A DNA stretch of 64,000 nt, taken from the NCBI GenBank assembly GCA_020796225.1, contig CM036768.1, forward strand, positions 37,465,289 to 37,529,288. Direction: 5' to 3'. A program made the translations under genes and the position numbers. The DNA is from Arion vulgaris. Lineage: Eukaryota > Mollusca > Gastropoda > Stylommatophora > Arionidae. Below the pieces are notes generated by a model that worked only from the letters and a program-made list of their open reading frames with translations, was not told the DNA's origin and did not search any database. Positions 53,791 through 63,897 of this stretch are shown here, piece after piece; position 1 is the stretch's first letter, and every line of letters begins with the position of its first letter.

Positions 53791-54098
53791 TATTGAGCGT
53801 GTAAAAAAAACCTACGGCAGTGCAAAGTCAATAAGAGTTTTATGGAAATGCGCTGCCAGAAAAAAATATCGTTTAAAACTGCTTTCAGTTTTGACAATAC
53901 TCAATATTACATCTCGGATCCTTCCTGGCCAGGTCTACGGATTTAATGCAAAGTGGGTCAGATCTTGCTTTTGTAATAAAAAGATCGGAGCATGCATGGT
54001 TATTCTCTTTTTTTCTTTTTTTCTATAATTCTGTTTTTCTTCACTAGGTCAGAATAAGAATAGATTTCTAGAACGGGCTTTTATGTGCGCTTAATGAA
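53791..54098. other. No recognisable feature
   Basis: AT-rich; nothing identifiable. Confidence 0.4.
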
Positions 54099-54099
54099 T

Positions 54100-54185
54100 A
54101 ATGTTTTTCATTGCCTCTGTTATTTGTGATGTCCAACTTTTGCGTGGACGGCCTTTCGCTTTGTATGCACTATGCAATAATGATG
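54100..54185 (-). mobile_element. L3-type LINE small fragment
   Basis: acttttgcgtggacggcctt and cgctttgtatgcactatgca match 31868-31915. Confidence 0.5.
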
Positions 54186-54190
54186 GTCTT

Positions 54191-54236
<46 letters not shown>

Positions 54237-54237
54237 G
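54191..54237. repeat. (aatc)n microsatellite
   Basis: Eleven or more perfect aatc units. Confidence 0.95.
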
Positions 54238-54310
54238 AGGTCGTCGATAGTGAAGTTGATAACACGCTGACCAAGTGACCACGTACCGTGCACATTCAGT
54301 GTGTCAAACC

Positions 54311-54663
54311 ACAGCCAACTCTAGATAACTAGGCCAGACAACTGACTGGGGATTCCTGACCTTGATCAGAAAGGGGGCTGGAAATTACAGATGTTTGATA
54401 GAACACTGCATTTTGCAATTTTACTCAACTCTGTGAGTCTATGGTTATTTATTGGTGAAAAATATTCATAATATTGATATTCCTTATTGTTAAACTTAAC
54501 TTGTTGCATAATATAATTTCAATTTAGCATTTTGTGTTGATTTTAAAATGAATTCGTCTATATACACCAATACTGGAGTGTGAGGTCACGTGGTGTGGTT
54601 GTGGTCTGATGTCCCATAATTCTTACCTGAGTCCGTCGGCCCATACGTTTATAGTTGGCTCTG
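54311..54663 (-). mobile_element. MITE-3 copy, 353 bp, exact 8-bp TSD
   Basis: Inverted relative to 30575-30927 and the same length. Flanked by gtcaaacc at 54303-54310 and 54664-54671. Ends acagccaactctag and tatagttggctctg. Confidence 0.9.
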
Positions 54664-54729
54664 GTCAAACCCATCTTGGGGCAAACATTTTCGGTGTGCA
54701 CACGGTATGTGGTTGCACAACAGCAGCGT

Positions 54730-55187
54730 TTCACAAAGTGGGCGGTATCGCACCCCCCCTCCAGTGGGCGCTGAAGCGTTCTAGGGGGGCGATAGTAAGT
54801 TCAGAAGAATTTGGGGGTGGTGTTCAGACGATTAGGGGTCGGTGGCTCCTTAAAGAAGAAGTTAATAAAAATATTTTATAATAAATAATTTTCTTGATTT
54901 TGCGATTGAATAATCATTTAAAATTTGAATTCTGCATTTTAATTCATCTTATGCCCGTCTTACACGATCCATTTTTTCACAAATTTTCTATTTCGTGCAT
55001 ATAATTATTTGAGAATTGACCATGTATTACAGAAATAAATATCAATTTTCTATGTCAAAGAGAAAATAGAGCATGTATATATGAGGCAGGGGAGCGTTGG
55101 CAAACTGTTATAATGTGGAGTGGGGCGTTGCAAAGTTTATGTTGTGCAAAGTGGGCGATGGACTGAAAAAGTTTGAGAATCTATGAA
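54730..55187 (+). mobile_element. MITE-2 copy, opposite orientation
   Basis: Starts gcgtttcacaaagtgggcgg and ends gtttgagaatct. The interior is the complement of 44330-44760 (ggggtcggtggctccttaaa, ttttgcgattgaataatcat). Confidence 0.75.
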
Positions 55188-55385
55188 CTACAGGAATCCT
55201 GGATTCTTTATTTGAATATCTAAATTACAAGTACTTCTGAAATCGGAGTAATACTCGTCTAAATAAATAGGGACACTGGTAATAAAGAAATCAAGCCTAA
55301 ACGCAAAAATCAGTCAGAAGTGCTATATTTGCTGACATGGTTTCCCATGCATTCATTCGGCGAAAAACACATCAGTCAATTATTC

Positions 55386-55650
55386 CGCCCGTGCGTTGCC
55401 GGGACTCTCAAGGGAGAAACGAATAGTACCACTGCTAACTACAGGGCATGTCGTAAGAGGCGACTGATGTAGGGGCCTAGGAAAGCTACCCTACTTAATA
55501 AAGAGCATCGCAGAAGTTAGATGTGCTGGCCTACATGTATGCGGATAACTGAGACAAGGTACAATCGCTCTTACGCTCGGATCACATATAAATCACAAAG
55601 AATGATTAAAAAGTGGTTGATATGGAGTGTTTGAAGAAGAGGAAGAAGAG
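55386..55650 (+). mobile_element. SINE-V copy
   Basis: ccgggactctcaagggagaa, core gtcgtaagaggcgactgatg, aaagctaccctacttaataa, gatatggagtgtttgaagaa. Confidence 0.8.
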
Positions 55651-55794
55651 GAAACCCTTCATTTAATTATTTAATAAAACAATGGTATCCCTTCTGTATT
55701 GATTATTTTTGTGTTGTCTTTGAGCTAAAAGTTTACACATGAATTTATAATGCTAGTTTGCTAGTTTAAAACTGATATAATTTCCTTCTTTGTA

Positions 55795-56066
55795 TTTCTC
55801 TCTCTTCTTCGTCTTCTTTGCGTTCGTTCTTTACGACCAATTTTAATCACTCTTTGTGACATGTTTGATCTTTGCCAAGAACGTGTATACGTTGCACATT
55901 GGTTTGGTAGGCCCCTAAACACATAGACTTCTACATGTTCAGGACACATGCATCCGATTTCATCCAAACCTCCTTACTCGCCTCTTACGACATGTGTGGC
56001 AGGTAACAGTGGTTCTATTCTTTACACCCCAAATTTGTGCCCCGGTAACCACTCGGGCGTTCTATT
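55795..56066 (-). mobile_element. SINE-V variant (A2), full length
   Basis: Inverted partner of 30046-30305: tcttctttgcgttcgttctt at its 3' end and gtaaccactcgggcgttc (tRNA-like head complement) at 56044-56062. Confidence 0.8.
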
Positions 56067-56147
56067 TCTCTAATCTTGTTTCTCTTCATATTACCATATC
56101 ATTGGGAAAAAAATAGATTAACAATACATAAATAGCTTACATACACT

Positions 56148-56310
56148 CAGTGGCGGCTCGTGATCATTTTTGTTGGTGGGGCCAGACACATATTTTCGAA
56201 ATGATCATGGTTTTGGGTTAGGTTATATTTCAATATATAAAATAATATATACATGTTACACATTACTTTTGGGGCCTGGCCCACAGGCCCCTAATAACGA
56301 GCCGCCACTG
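56148..56310 (+). mobile_element. MITE-1 copy, exact 8-bp TSD
   Basis: 163 bp. Flanked by catacact at 56140-56147 and 56311-56318. Confidence 0.92.
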
Positions 56311-56319
56311 CATACACTC

Positions 56320-56960
56320 ATTTTACGTTTATTATATATTTGTGTCAACTTTAATGTCTATATACTTTTATTGATACTTATTTTGAGAATGCTGATCACT
56401 GAGCAAAAATCAGAAATATATCTCCATTAACTAATTGACTATTTATAAATCTTTACTTCCACCGCAGTAACTTTATCTGCTGTATTTTGATAGATCTAAC
56501 ATTTCTTTGTAGTAATTCACACTGAGATTACTGCGCGTCCTACTTCTTGCGTTGTACGTCACCTACTAGTCATTCATCTCGATTCTAAATTTAAGAAACA
56601 CAAAAGTTATACGTAAATCATTTCAACATTCTAATTGCAGTTTAAGTGTTAATTTATACCAAAATTCTCACCCCATTTCTCTAAATTAGCTTTCATGGAT
56701 GTTGCCGTTTTTACTTAGCGCCATTAAAAATATTTATAGCCGGAACCGGAAGTGAAACTATTCTAACCGGAAAGGAACAAAGACTTTTTTATGAATGAAA
56801 ATTGTTTGTAGTCGATTACACTTTGCAACGGTAAATCGATTAATTTACCGTTCAAGAAGCTCAGTCAAAATGAGGATTTATGCAAACGAGAGTAAGAGAA
56901 ATGGGTGATGATGAGAGATATATATATCATATATATCATATATATCATCATATATATAAA
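56320..56960. other. No recognisable feature
   Basis: AT-rich with a tatatatcata-type patch at 56918-56958; otherwise nothing. Confidence 0.5.
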
Positions 56961-56962
56961 AC

Positions 56963-57131
56963 AATGCCTGTTTTGCAATGCTTCCGGTCGGACTTCTCAA
57001 TGTAAACATTTTGTTCACTTGTTATTTTTCTTCCAAATTTTGGTCAAACATTCCTTCCTCCGTGTCCCTCATTGTCTACAAATATTGTAATCGTTCACCT
57101 CCTACGCGTAAGTTCATTTAAGTTATCTGTC
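56963..57131 (-). repeat. Inverted repeat of L1 LINE sequence, left arm
   Basis: Complementary to 57175-57345 over about 170 bp with few mismatches (acctcctacgcgtaagttca pairs with tgaacttacgcgtaggaggt). Contains part of the L1 C-terminal region in minus orientation. The spacer is about 43 bp of (ct)n. Confidence 0.9.
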
Positions 57132-57134
57132 TCT

Positions 57135-57166
<32 letters not shown>

Positions 57167-57174
57167 ATAGAGTA
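57132..57174. repeat. Spacer of the inverted repeat with (ct)n
   Basis: About 13 ct dinucleotides between the arms (57143-57168). Confidence 0.9.
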
Positions 57175-57452
57175 AGATAACTTAAATGAACTTACGCGTA
57201 GGAGGTGAACGATTACAATATTTGTAGACAATGAGGGACACGGAGGAAGGAATGTTTGACCAAATTTGGAAGAAAATAAAGTGAACAAAATGTTTACATT
57301 GAGAAGGCCGAAAGGAAGCATTGCAAAACAGGCATTATTTTGGAACCCGCAGGGAATAAGGAGTAGTGGAAAGCCTAGAAATACACAAAGAAGAGAGCTG
57401 GAAATTGATATTAAAAGGATAGGCACGACGTGGAAAGAATTTGAAGTGATGG

Positions 57453-57491
<39 letters not shown>

Positions 57492-57545
57492 GAGCTGGAA
57501 GAAGTATGTTGAGGACCTGTGCTTCGTTGGGAGTTTACAAGTTCA
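57175..57545 (+). mobile_element. L1 LINE C-terminal fragment (right arm and continuation)
   Basis: The plus frame 57266-57580 reads NKMFTLRRPKGSIAKQALFW, NPQGIRSSGKPRNTQRRELE, IDIKRIGTTWKEFEVMAR, then a (ga)n run (57455-57489) and a frameshifted terminus (SMLRTCASLGVYKF, i.e. the shifted VEDLCSVGSL end). It matches the L1 copy at 9004-9225. The first about 170 bp forms the right arm of the inverted repeat. Confidence 0.75.
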
Positions 57546-57582
57546 GAAGAAGAAAGCATGTTCGAAAATTGAGTGAATAATT

Positions 57583-57666
57583 AGAAGATGTTTGTAGAAG
57601 ATGTTTGTAGAAGATGTTTGTTGAAGATGTCTGTAGGAGATGTTTGTAGGATATGTTTGTAGGAGA
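57583..57666. repeat. 15-bp array (agatgtttgtagaag)n
   Basis: About 5.5 units with small changes (agatgtttgtaggat, agatgtctgtaggag). Confidence 0.9.
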
Positions 57667-57799
57667 GAATAATAATTAAATAATGGATATATACACATGG
57701 TTTGGAAAAAAACTAAAGGTATATATATATATATATATACAGTAAGTTGCGTTTGAACATAGATGCAAGTAAAAAAAAAGAATATAAAATGGGAAGAAT

Positions 57800-58158
57800 C
57801 AGAGCCAACCATTAACTTATGGGCCTTCGGACTCAGGTAAGAATTATGGGAAATCAGACCCCAATTACACCACCTGACCTCGCATTCCAGTATTGGTGTA
57901 TATAGACGATTTCATTTTAAAATCAACACAAAATGCTAAATCGAAGTTATATTATGTAACAAGTTAAGTTTAACAATAAGGTATATCAATATTATGAATA
58001 TTTTTCACCAATAAATAACCATAGACTCACAGAATTGAGTAAAATTGCAAAAAGCTTGCAGTGCTCTATCAAGCATCTATATTTTCCAGCCCCCTTTTCT
58101 GATCTAGGTCAGGGAACCCGTTGTCAGTTGTTTGGTCTGGTTATCTAGAGTTGGCTGT
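57800..58158 (+). mobile_element. MITE-3 copy
   Basis: Same orientation as 30575. cagagccaaccattaac to gagttggctgt. Flanks ggaagaat (57792-57799) and gaacgaat (58159-58166) are a worn 8-bp duplication. Confidence 0.8.
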
Positions 58159-58164
58159 GAACGA

Positions 58165-58505
58165 ATTCAGGAGTCGTGGTAAAATCAGTGAAATGTCTGA
58201 TGAACCACTAGTAACAACAGACATACGAAGGAGAAGATGGAGAGATGTTGTGGACACATTGAGAAGAATTGATCAAAGAATACCAAAGGAGGCATTGAAG
58301 TGGGAGACAAAGTGTTCAATAAAGAGAGGACGCCGTATGGAAACCATGAGACGAACTTTGCTGAGAGAAGCAAGACATTTCAGACTCAATTACAGAGAAG
58401 AGATTGTGCGAGTTGCTTAGGATAGAGTGGAATGGAGAAATTACTTGCAGGCCCTATGTAACGTATAACGGTACGAGAGGAATTATTATTATTATTATTA
58501 TTATA
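58165..58505 (+). mobile_element. L2 RTE-like LINE C-terminus, open, with (att)n tail
   Basis: Best L2 copy: MSDEPLVTTDIRRRRWRDVV, DTLRRIDQRIPKEALKWETK, RRMETMRRTLLREARHFRLN, then a stop two residues before the expected DRVEWRNYLQALCNV end. The 3' end gttatacg..acgagaggaatt is followed by (att)n at 58484-58504. The frame upstream of 58190 is flanking MITE-3. Confidence 0.8.
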
Positions 58506-58769
58506 CACACAGAAGAGAACATGACGGAGAGGATGTCAGTTTAAAGAAGAGATAGGAAAGAGAAAGATGACGGAGATAACGATAATTTAGTAAAGAGGAA
58601 ACACGCAAAAGAAGAACATGGTGAATAGTATGTGATAAATCAACAGAGAATATACATGCAGGAGATGAAGATGGCGATGAGAATGATACATGAACTAGAT
58701 GATACAATCGAGCGTATAAGATAACAAATAAGATATATTTTGGAAAAAAAGATACATAGGCAAAGATTA

Positions 58770-58910
58770 TATGTTGTGTTCTGTGACATTCGTCACTTTT
58801 GTTGTTTCGTTTGCTTGATAAAGGCCCTTTTGGTCGAAACGTTACTGTGTGTTGTCATTGTTTTTGTATGTTGTAAAACTACAATACTTTGTTTTACGTG
58901 TTTCGAAAAA
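58770..58910 (+). repeat. PLE terminal-repeat fragment
   Basis: gtttgcttgataaaggccct, tttggtcgaaacgttactgt and aaaactacaatactttg in the order of the other copies. No PLE coding DNA is adjacent. Confidence 0.7.
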
Positions 58911-59029
58911 ACATACAGGAAATTAAGAAAGCGGCTGGGGTAATAAATAACTAATGAGAAATATGCAAAGAAGAAAAAAGTATATGCCGGTGAGAGTTGG
59001 AAAATGACTAAAGATAGAGAGAAAGTTGA

Positions 59030-59545
59030 ATATACTTGAAAATCGGTAATTAAGAAACACCCAGCTATTCCAGTAGTGACTAAAAGACAGATTATAAATT
59101 CAATCTTTATACCAACACTGTGCTACCAGAGCCAAACATGGGCACTGACAAAAGAACAAGAAAGGAAAATTACCACATGCGAAATGAGATGCCTGAGGAA
59201 AGCAGTAAATAAAACAAGAAGAGACCATGTAAGAAATGAGGAAATTAGAAGAACAGTCGGAACAACACCTGCTATTAGATTTATTGAAAAACAGAGACTC
59301 AAATGGTTTGCCACTTGGTCAGAATGAACCCGAATACACCAGTTGCAAGAGCGTACAACCTGAAAATGGAATCATCAAGAGGAAAGGGCAGACCAAGAAA
59401 AAGATGGGTTGATGGAGTTACAGACATCTTAAAACTCCACAATACCACAACATATCAATCGACCGAGCGTGCACTATCTCGGAAACCGATCATCAGTTAA
59501 ACCTGCTACGCCTAGCGGCAAAAAAGCAGAGAAGGACAAAAGAAA
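59030..59545 (+). mobile_element. L3 RTE-like LINE C-terminal region
   Basis: Two overlapping frames joined by one shift near 59315: IINSIFIPTLCYQSQTWALT, CEMRCLRKAVNKTRRDHVRN, TTPAIRFIEKQRLKWF, then CHLVRMNPNTPVARAYNLKM, RGKGRPRKRWVDGVTDILKL. It begins where the 10017-10204 fragment stops, so both come from one family. Only a single indel separates it from an intact C-terminus. Confidence 0.85.
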
Positions 59546-59549
59546 GAAG

Positions 59550-59785
59550 ATATAAAATGGCACGAATTCATGAGAAGTGATGAAATCTGAACATTGTCTG
59601 GTCAATCAATAGTAACGTCTGTTATTAGAAAGAGAAGATGGAGCTACTCTGAGAACAAATGATCAAAGTATAACAAAGCAGGTGTTGAAGGGGGAAGTGA
59701 AGGGTTCAAGAAAAAATAGACACCATAAGGAAAACATGAAACAAAGTTTACTGAGAAAGGCGAGAAATATACAGGATGTTTCAAC
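59550..59785 (+). mobile_element. L2 LINE C-terminal fragment, decayed
   Basis: gaagtgatgaaatctgaaca, gtctggtcaatcaatagtaa and then a frameshifted 'TLRTNDQSITKQVLK' region parallel to 58200-58320. Confidence 0.55.
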
Positions 59786-60050
59786 TTAAAAGCAGGCTAT
59801 GAATGGAGCTAATCTGGCATATATGTATGGAAATGGAAAGGTTCAGTTATGACATAGTATAGGTCAAGGTTGTGTGATGGTGTGTAATTGTAGTGAGGGA
59901 AGGGGCGATGAACAAATGTGACGTAGGACGAGCTAGTCAGAACCGGTTTAAATAGTAAATAAACACAACGTGATAGATTTTCTGGCAAATTTCGATTTGT
60001 CAATGGGGCCGCAATTATCTTGAACACCCTGTAGAACTCGATTTCATAGA
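59786..60050. other. No recognisable feature
   Basis: Short unique-looking stretch; the 72-codon minus frame has no known domain. Confidence 0.4.
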
Positions 60051-60051
60051 A

Positions 60052-60250
60052 AATAAGGAACGAGTTTCTGGGTATTGGTTACTGAACTGACGTCACTGCT
60101 ATCCGGGAAGACCCATAGGTGCTTAGTCTCCCTCAACAGATATCGAAGAGTATGCATACTGATGGTTTCCATGACTCGCTGGTTAAACACACTCCACACT
60201 CTGCCCCTTAGGCATCTAGTTGGACTTGTACAACGGGTAAGTCTAATCTT
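60052..60250 (-). mobile_element. L7 LINE tail remnant
   Basis: The minus strand reads CTSPTRCLRGRVWSVFNQRV, METISMHTLRYLLRETKHLW, then VFPDSSDVSSVTN, collinear with 4680-4835. Confidence 0.6.
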
Positions 60251-60267
60251 CTTAAATCGCTGGATCA

Positions 60268-60488
60268 CCGTGTGGTCCCGGACCCCTAAGGAAGCAAAGA
60301 ATAGTACCACTGCGACCTACAAGGCATGACGTAAGAGTCGACTGACCTAGGAAGTTATCCTAGTAAAAAAAGGCATCGCAAAAACAGATCTGACTCTATA
60401 GGCTAGTTCTTAGGCTCAGATCACATACAAATCACACAGAGTGGTTAACAAGTGGTCCATCTGAGAGTTCTAAAGAAGAAGAAAAAGA
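60268..60488 (+). mobile_element. SINE-V copy, internally shortened
   Basis: ggacccctaaggaagcaaag, core gacgtaagagtcgactgacc; about 25 bp are missing after 'gggaagttatcctagtaaa'. Ends aagaagaagaaaaag. Confidence 0.75.
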
Positions 60489-60651
60489 ATACATCTCTGG
60501 ATCGATTCACATTCTATTTTAGTGTCTTCATGCAAAGCCAGAAACGAGTTACCCAGGATAAAGTGGTGTGAAGAAATTGCTTGCAACGTTGTAGCGTAAA
60601 TCAGTACTGGAGAAATAAAATATATAATAAATAACATATTCTTATCCTTCT

Positions 60652-60898
60652 ACTTCTTGGAACGATCTACATCGACCACTTAACCACTCTGTGTGATATG
60701 TATGTGATCTGAGCCTAAGAGCGATTGTACGTTGTGCCAGTTATGCGCTTACAAGTAATTTCGATTTCTGCGATATCTATTTTTTATTTACCAGGGTAGC
60801 TACCCTAGGCCCTATCTCAGTCGCCTCTTACGACATGCCCTGTAGGTCGCAGTGTACTATTCTTGCTCCCCTTGGAGCCCGACAACACACGGGCGATA
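60652..60898 (-). mobile_element. SINE-V copy
   Basis: Inverted: cttcttggaacgatctacat, gcgattgtacgttgtgccag, cgcctcttacgacatgccct, ttgctccccttggagcccg. Confidence 0.8.
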
Positions 60899-61070
60899 AT
60901 ATATTCAAGAAATATGAATCAAAAACAGATGTATGCAGAAGAGAATGATAAATCTGTAAAAATGACGCATACAGGAACCGAGGAGGCCGTTAGAGAATAG
61001 ATCTCAGCTGATGCACAATCTTGACCTGTTTCTGATCCTGGTATTTGTTTTTTAAATACAATTTTTTCTG

Positions 61071-61200
61071 TATATTCACACAGACATTACCCGCACATCT
61101 ACTGTGCCAGGAGCTTGTGTCGCTTCCTGACCAAATATTCACACAGACATTACCCGCACATCTACTTTTGCCAGGAGCTTGTGTCGCTTCCTGACCAAAT
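61071..61200. repeat. About 64-bp tandem duplication
   Basis: tattcacacagacattaccc occurs at 61073 and 61136; the two units differ by one base and a 1-bp indel, so the duplication is recent. Confidence 0.95.
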
Positions 61201-61480
61201 ATTTTACTAACAATGACACGAAAGCCAAAATTTAGATTCCATCATCTGATTTGGTCTCAATCTCCAAGCCGGATGGATAGCTCAAGATGGCAGCTTAATA
61301 ACAGATGGTGCGATCAGACAACCATTGACACAGACAGACAAATAGTCTGACAGTTGCTCTGAGGTTAAGTTTGTAGGGTTTTGGAATTAGGTTACAGAAC
61401 GGTAACGTTTTGCAGGAAGGGATTCCAATGTAAACATATGTTACTGTTTATAAACATATGTGCCTGTTTGTCTATAGTTA
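61201..61480. other. No recognisable feature
   Basis: Unique-looking sequence between a tandem duplication and a SINE-F copy. Confidence 0.4.
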
Positions 61481-61484
61481 CTCT

Positions 61485-61605
61485 CCGTAGCGTAGAGGCT
61501 AGATGTTCGCCTGTGGTGCCAAAGATAACCAGTTCGCTACCTCGTGGAGAAATCAGTTTTGTTTTACAGAGATCCATGATCTCAGTGTAGGTGAAATCAA
61601 GTTCC
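61485..61605 (+). mobile_element. tRNA-derived SINE-F copy
   Basis: ctccgtagcgtagaggctag (box A), gataaccagttcgctacctc (box B), then gtttacagagatccatgatc as in the body at 49680-49700. Confidence 0.55.
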
Positions 61606-62042
61606 TAGTCCTATCTGAGACGGACGATAACAAGTAGGTCTTGTGTTCAATTTGAGCTCGCACAAGAACCATTTGCAGTTAAAAATTGAGAAGAGCAGGT
61701 TAGTAAGCAGCTACCTGGACAAAATTCATTACGAAAATAATAAAAATAAAATTCCAACAAAATATCTTGAACATCTTCTAGATTACAAAGAGGACCCTCG
61801 CCGGTGCTAGGATTTCTGCACTGCCGTTGAGAGTTTCCTATGTAAGAAAGAGATTGGAGCACACATGGTTAATCACTGAAATGCAATAATGATGGTACAA
61901 TCAATCAATCAATCGATCAATGAATGAATCAATATTCTCTTCTTGGTTCCCTGAAATCTGCTTATAAGTACATAATAAACAACAAAGAAAGCTGAAAATC
62001 ATGGTTTTATTCTATGGTATAGAAAAAAATGTGCATACTTAC
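61606..62042 (-). other. 5' part of a presumed intron of the receptor gene
   Basis: Lies downstream of the splice donor on the minus strand. It contains a dispersed block (61795-61862, related to 42415-42475) and an (aatc)n patch at 61905-61935. No second exon is visible before the left end of the block, so the intron is long and the next exons may lie beyond the elements at 61,000 or outside the window. Confidence 0.5.
62037..62042 (-). promoter_or_regulatory. Splice donor of the receptor exon
   Basis: Complement reads GTAAGT, a near-consensus U1 donor, preceded by GGA. The coding similarity ends here; the open frame continues 15 codons into intron sequence. An alternative GT five codons upstream (CAG then GTCAGG) is weaker. 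Confidence 0.65.
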
Positions 62043-62793
62043 TCCTGACCTGTTTCGGTGCATCCTTAAGCATATTCTCAAAGATGGAAATTTCCTCCTT
62101 AAAAAATCTCTGATTATAGACGTTAATCTTGCTTTTATTTTTCACCATTATATAAGCAGGATAGAGATTGAAGTAGCATCGACCGTTGTCATATAAAAAT
62201 CCAACGTTCCGCCAATTGAAATGATCAATAATGCGTTCAAACGCCTTGGCAAACTCACTATACGTACTCTGCATTCTAGTTAAAACACGAAACTCACTTT
62301 TATCATCCAGTCCACTATTAAAGGCACCAGTACTTATAACCGGAATATCCCATTTGACGCTGTAAACAGCAACATGTCCAACTGCTAGATCACAAGTAGG
62401 GCCAAAGAAAACATTTGCTTCATTTCTCAGATACATATCGATAGCAGCTAGAGGTCCATCGGTGTCGGAACATTTGGAATCGGCTTCGTTGATAATAATC
62501 TGTTTGACATCTCTAAGGTGGGGATGTTTGTGGACTTTCTCTGCAGCAATTTGTATAGCTGGGAACACTTTTCTCATGTTGAACTGATGCTCAGAGGAGT
62601 ATGGTAAAATAATGCCAAGTTTTAAAACTGAAGGCATTCTAGATTTACCTGAAAGAGCACTTGTCGAGTCTGCAGTCACTGAAATCACGCCCGTGACCAG
62701 AATAGCAACAGAAATTGTGAACAAGTCTAAGCGCATCGCAGGTTTGTGTGAAAATGTCCACATCATTAAACACGTAGGTTGGTAGAAAACCAC
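62043..62793 (-). CDS. Natriuretic-peptide-receptor / receptor guanylate cyclase-like, first coding exon
   Basis: The minus frame from 62793 encodes a signal peptide and the first lobe of an ANF-receptor-type ligand-binding domain (periplasmic binding fold). A Met at residue 20 (62736) begins RLDLFTISVAILVTGVISVT, a good signal peptide, so the true start may be 62736. LKLGIILPYSSEHQFNMRKV (about 58-77) and AIQIAAEKV match the conserved N-terminus. Then NEADSKCSDTDGPLAAIDMY (102-121) and VFFGPTCDLAVGHVAVYSVK (128-147) carry the characteristic GPxC cysteine, followed by WDIPVISTGAF and WRNVGFLYDNGRCY. The frame meets gtaagt (intron start at 62042, exon ending CAGGTCAGGA) and then a stop 15 codons later. 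The full family protein (about 1000 residues, with one transmembrane segment, kinase homology and cyclase domains, or a short clearance form) would need further exons not seen here. Plasma-membrane receptor for a peptide ligand; making cGMP is inference. Confidence 0.8.
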
Positions 62794-62799
62794 ATTGTC

Positions 62800-62935
62800 A
62801 TCAAATGTTACATCCTTAAAAGTGCTAGTCTGTTTATTTCAGACCTTCAATAGTATTTTCTAATTAAAGTTTTCAAAGATTTACATATTGTACTTTGTTT
62901 ACTAACTTTGTCAGAAAATGTTACATCCTAACCCT
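62800..62935. repeat. Direct repeat upstream of the receptor exon, first copy
   Basis: aaatgttacatccttaaaag, tttcagaccttcaatagtat, actttgtcagaaaatgttac recur at 63125-63265. Possibly part of the 5' flank or first intron, duplicated with about 190 bp of other DNA between. Confidence 0.75.
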
Positions 62936-63124
62936 TTGCTTAAGGACGTATATATGCGTTTTTCCATTCACTTCAAACGCATTACGTCTGTTATTATCTC
63001 TCCTCTTGGGCTAAGACGTCTAACACGTTATACATTCACTGTCACTATAGACGTACATTCACTTTGTGACCTGAAACAAGATAGCTATTTAGCCCTCGGA
63101 AAGTATAGCACAAGGGTTAGATAG

Positions 63125-63265
63125 TTGCCGTTTATTCAGACCTTCAATAGTATTTTCCTAATTAAAGTTATCAGAAAATGTTACATCCTTAAGAGTGTTG
63201 CCGGTTTATTCCAGACTTACAATTTGTACTTTGTATATTAACTTTGTCAGGAAATGTTACATCCG
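63125..63265. repeat. Direct repeat upstream of the receptor exon, second copy
   Basis: Partner of 62800-62935, carrying the same blocks in the same order with small indels. Confidence 0.75.
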
Positions 63266-63392
63266 ATTTCTGCAACGCATTTTGTTTACTAGAGTAGGTC
63301 CCCTAGACCCCTACCTCAGTCGCCTCTTACAACATGCCTTGTATGTCGGAGTCTTACTATTCTTTCTCCCTTACGAGCCCCGGTCATCCACG
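63266..63392 (-). mobile_element. SINE-V fragment
   Basis: The plus strand shows the complement of the central and 5' parts (gatttctgcaacgcattttg, ctcagtcgcctcttacaaca, attctttctcccttacgagc). The 3' third is absent. Confidence 0.7.
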
Positions 63393-63540
63393 TTCTACAG
63401 GACAATGTGATAAATAAGGCTTCCACAAGAAATGTCCATTGTTGGCGTTCTGCTGCCTTCCTTCTATATGTTTCACACGTCAGGCCATAATCTTTTAACT
63501 TTCTTTTCCTAGTTCTTCACCTCACTTCCTTTATACAAGA

Positions 63541-63897
63541 CCGTAGCCTCCGATAACCATACGGCCCGCGGACTCGAGTAAAAATTCGAGGAAATAAGAC
63601 CACAACCGGTCACGTTACCTTGCATTCCAGTTTTGTTGTATAAAGACGAATTCATGTTAAAAACAACACAACAAACTAAATCAAAGTTATATTATGTTAC
63701 AAGTTAAGTTTAACAATAAGGAATATCGGTAATATGAATATTTTTTTATCAATAAATAACCATAGACTCACAGAATTGAGTAAAATTGCAAACAAGCTTG
63801 AAGTGATCTATCAAAAATATATAAATTCCAGCCCCAACTCAATACTAGGTCGATGGTTCCCCGGTGAGTTATGTGGCCCAATTTAGAGCTAGCTGTG
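63541..63897 (+). mobile_element. MITE-3 copy, old
   Basis: About 357 bp aligned to the other copies throughout (ataaccatagactcacagaa, gagtaaaattgcaaacaagc), but both ends are worn (gtagcctccgataacc; agagctagctgt). No clean duplication. Confidence 0.75.
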
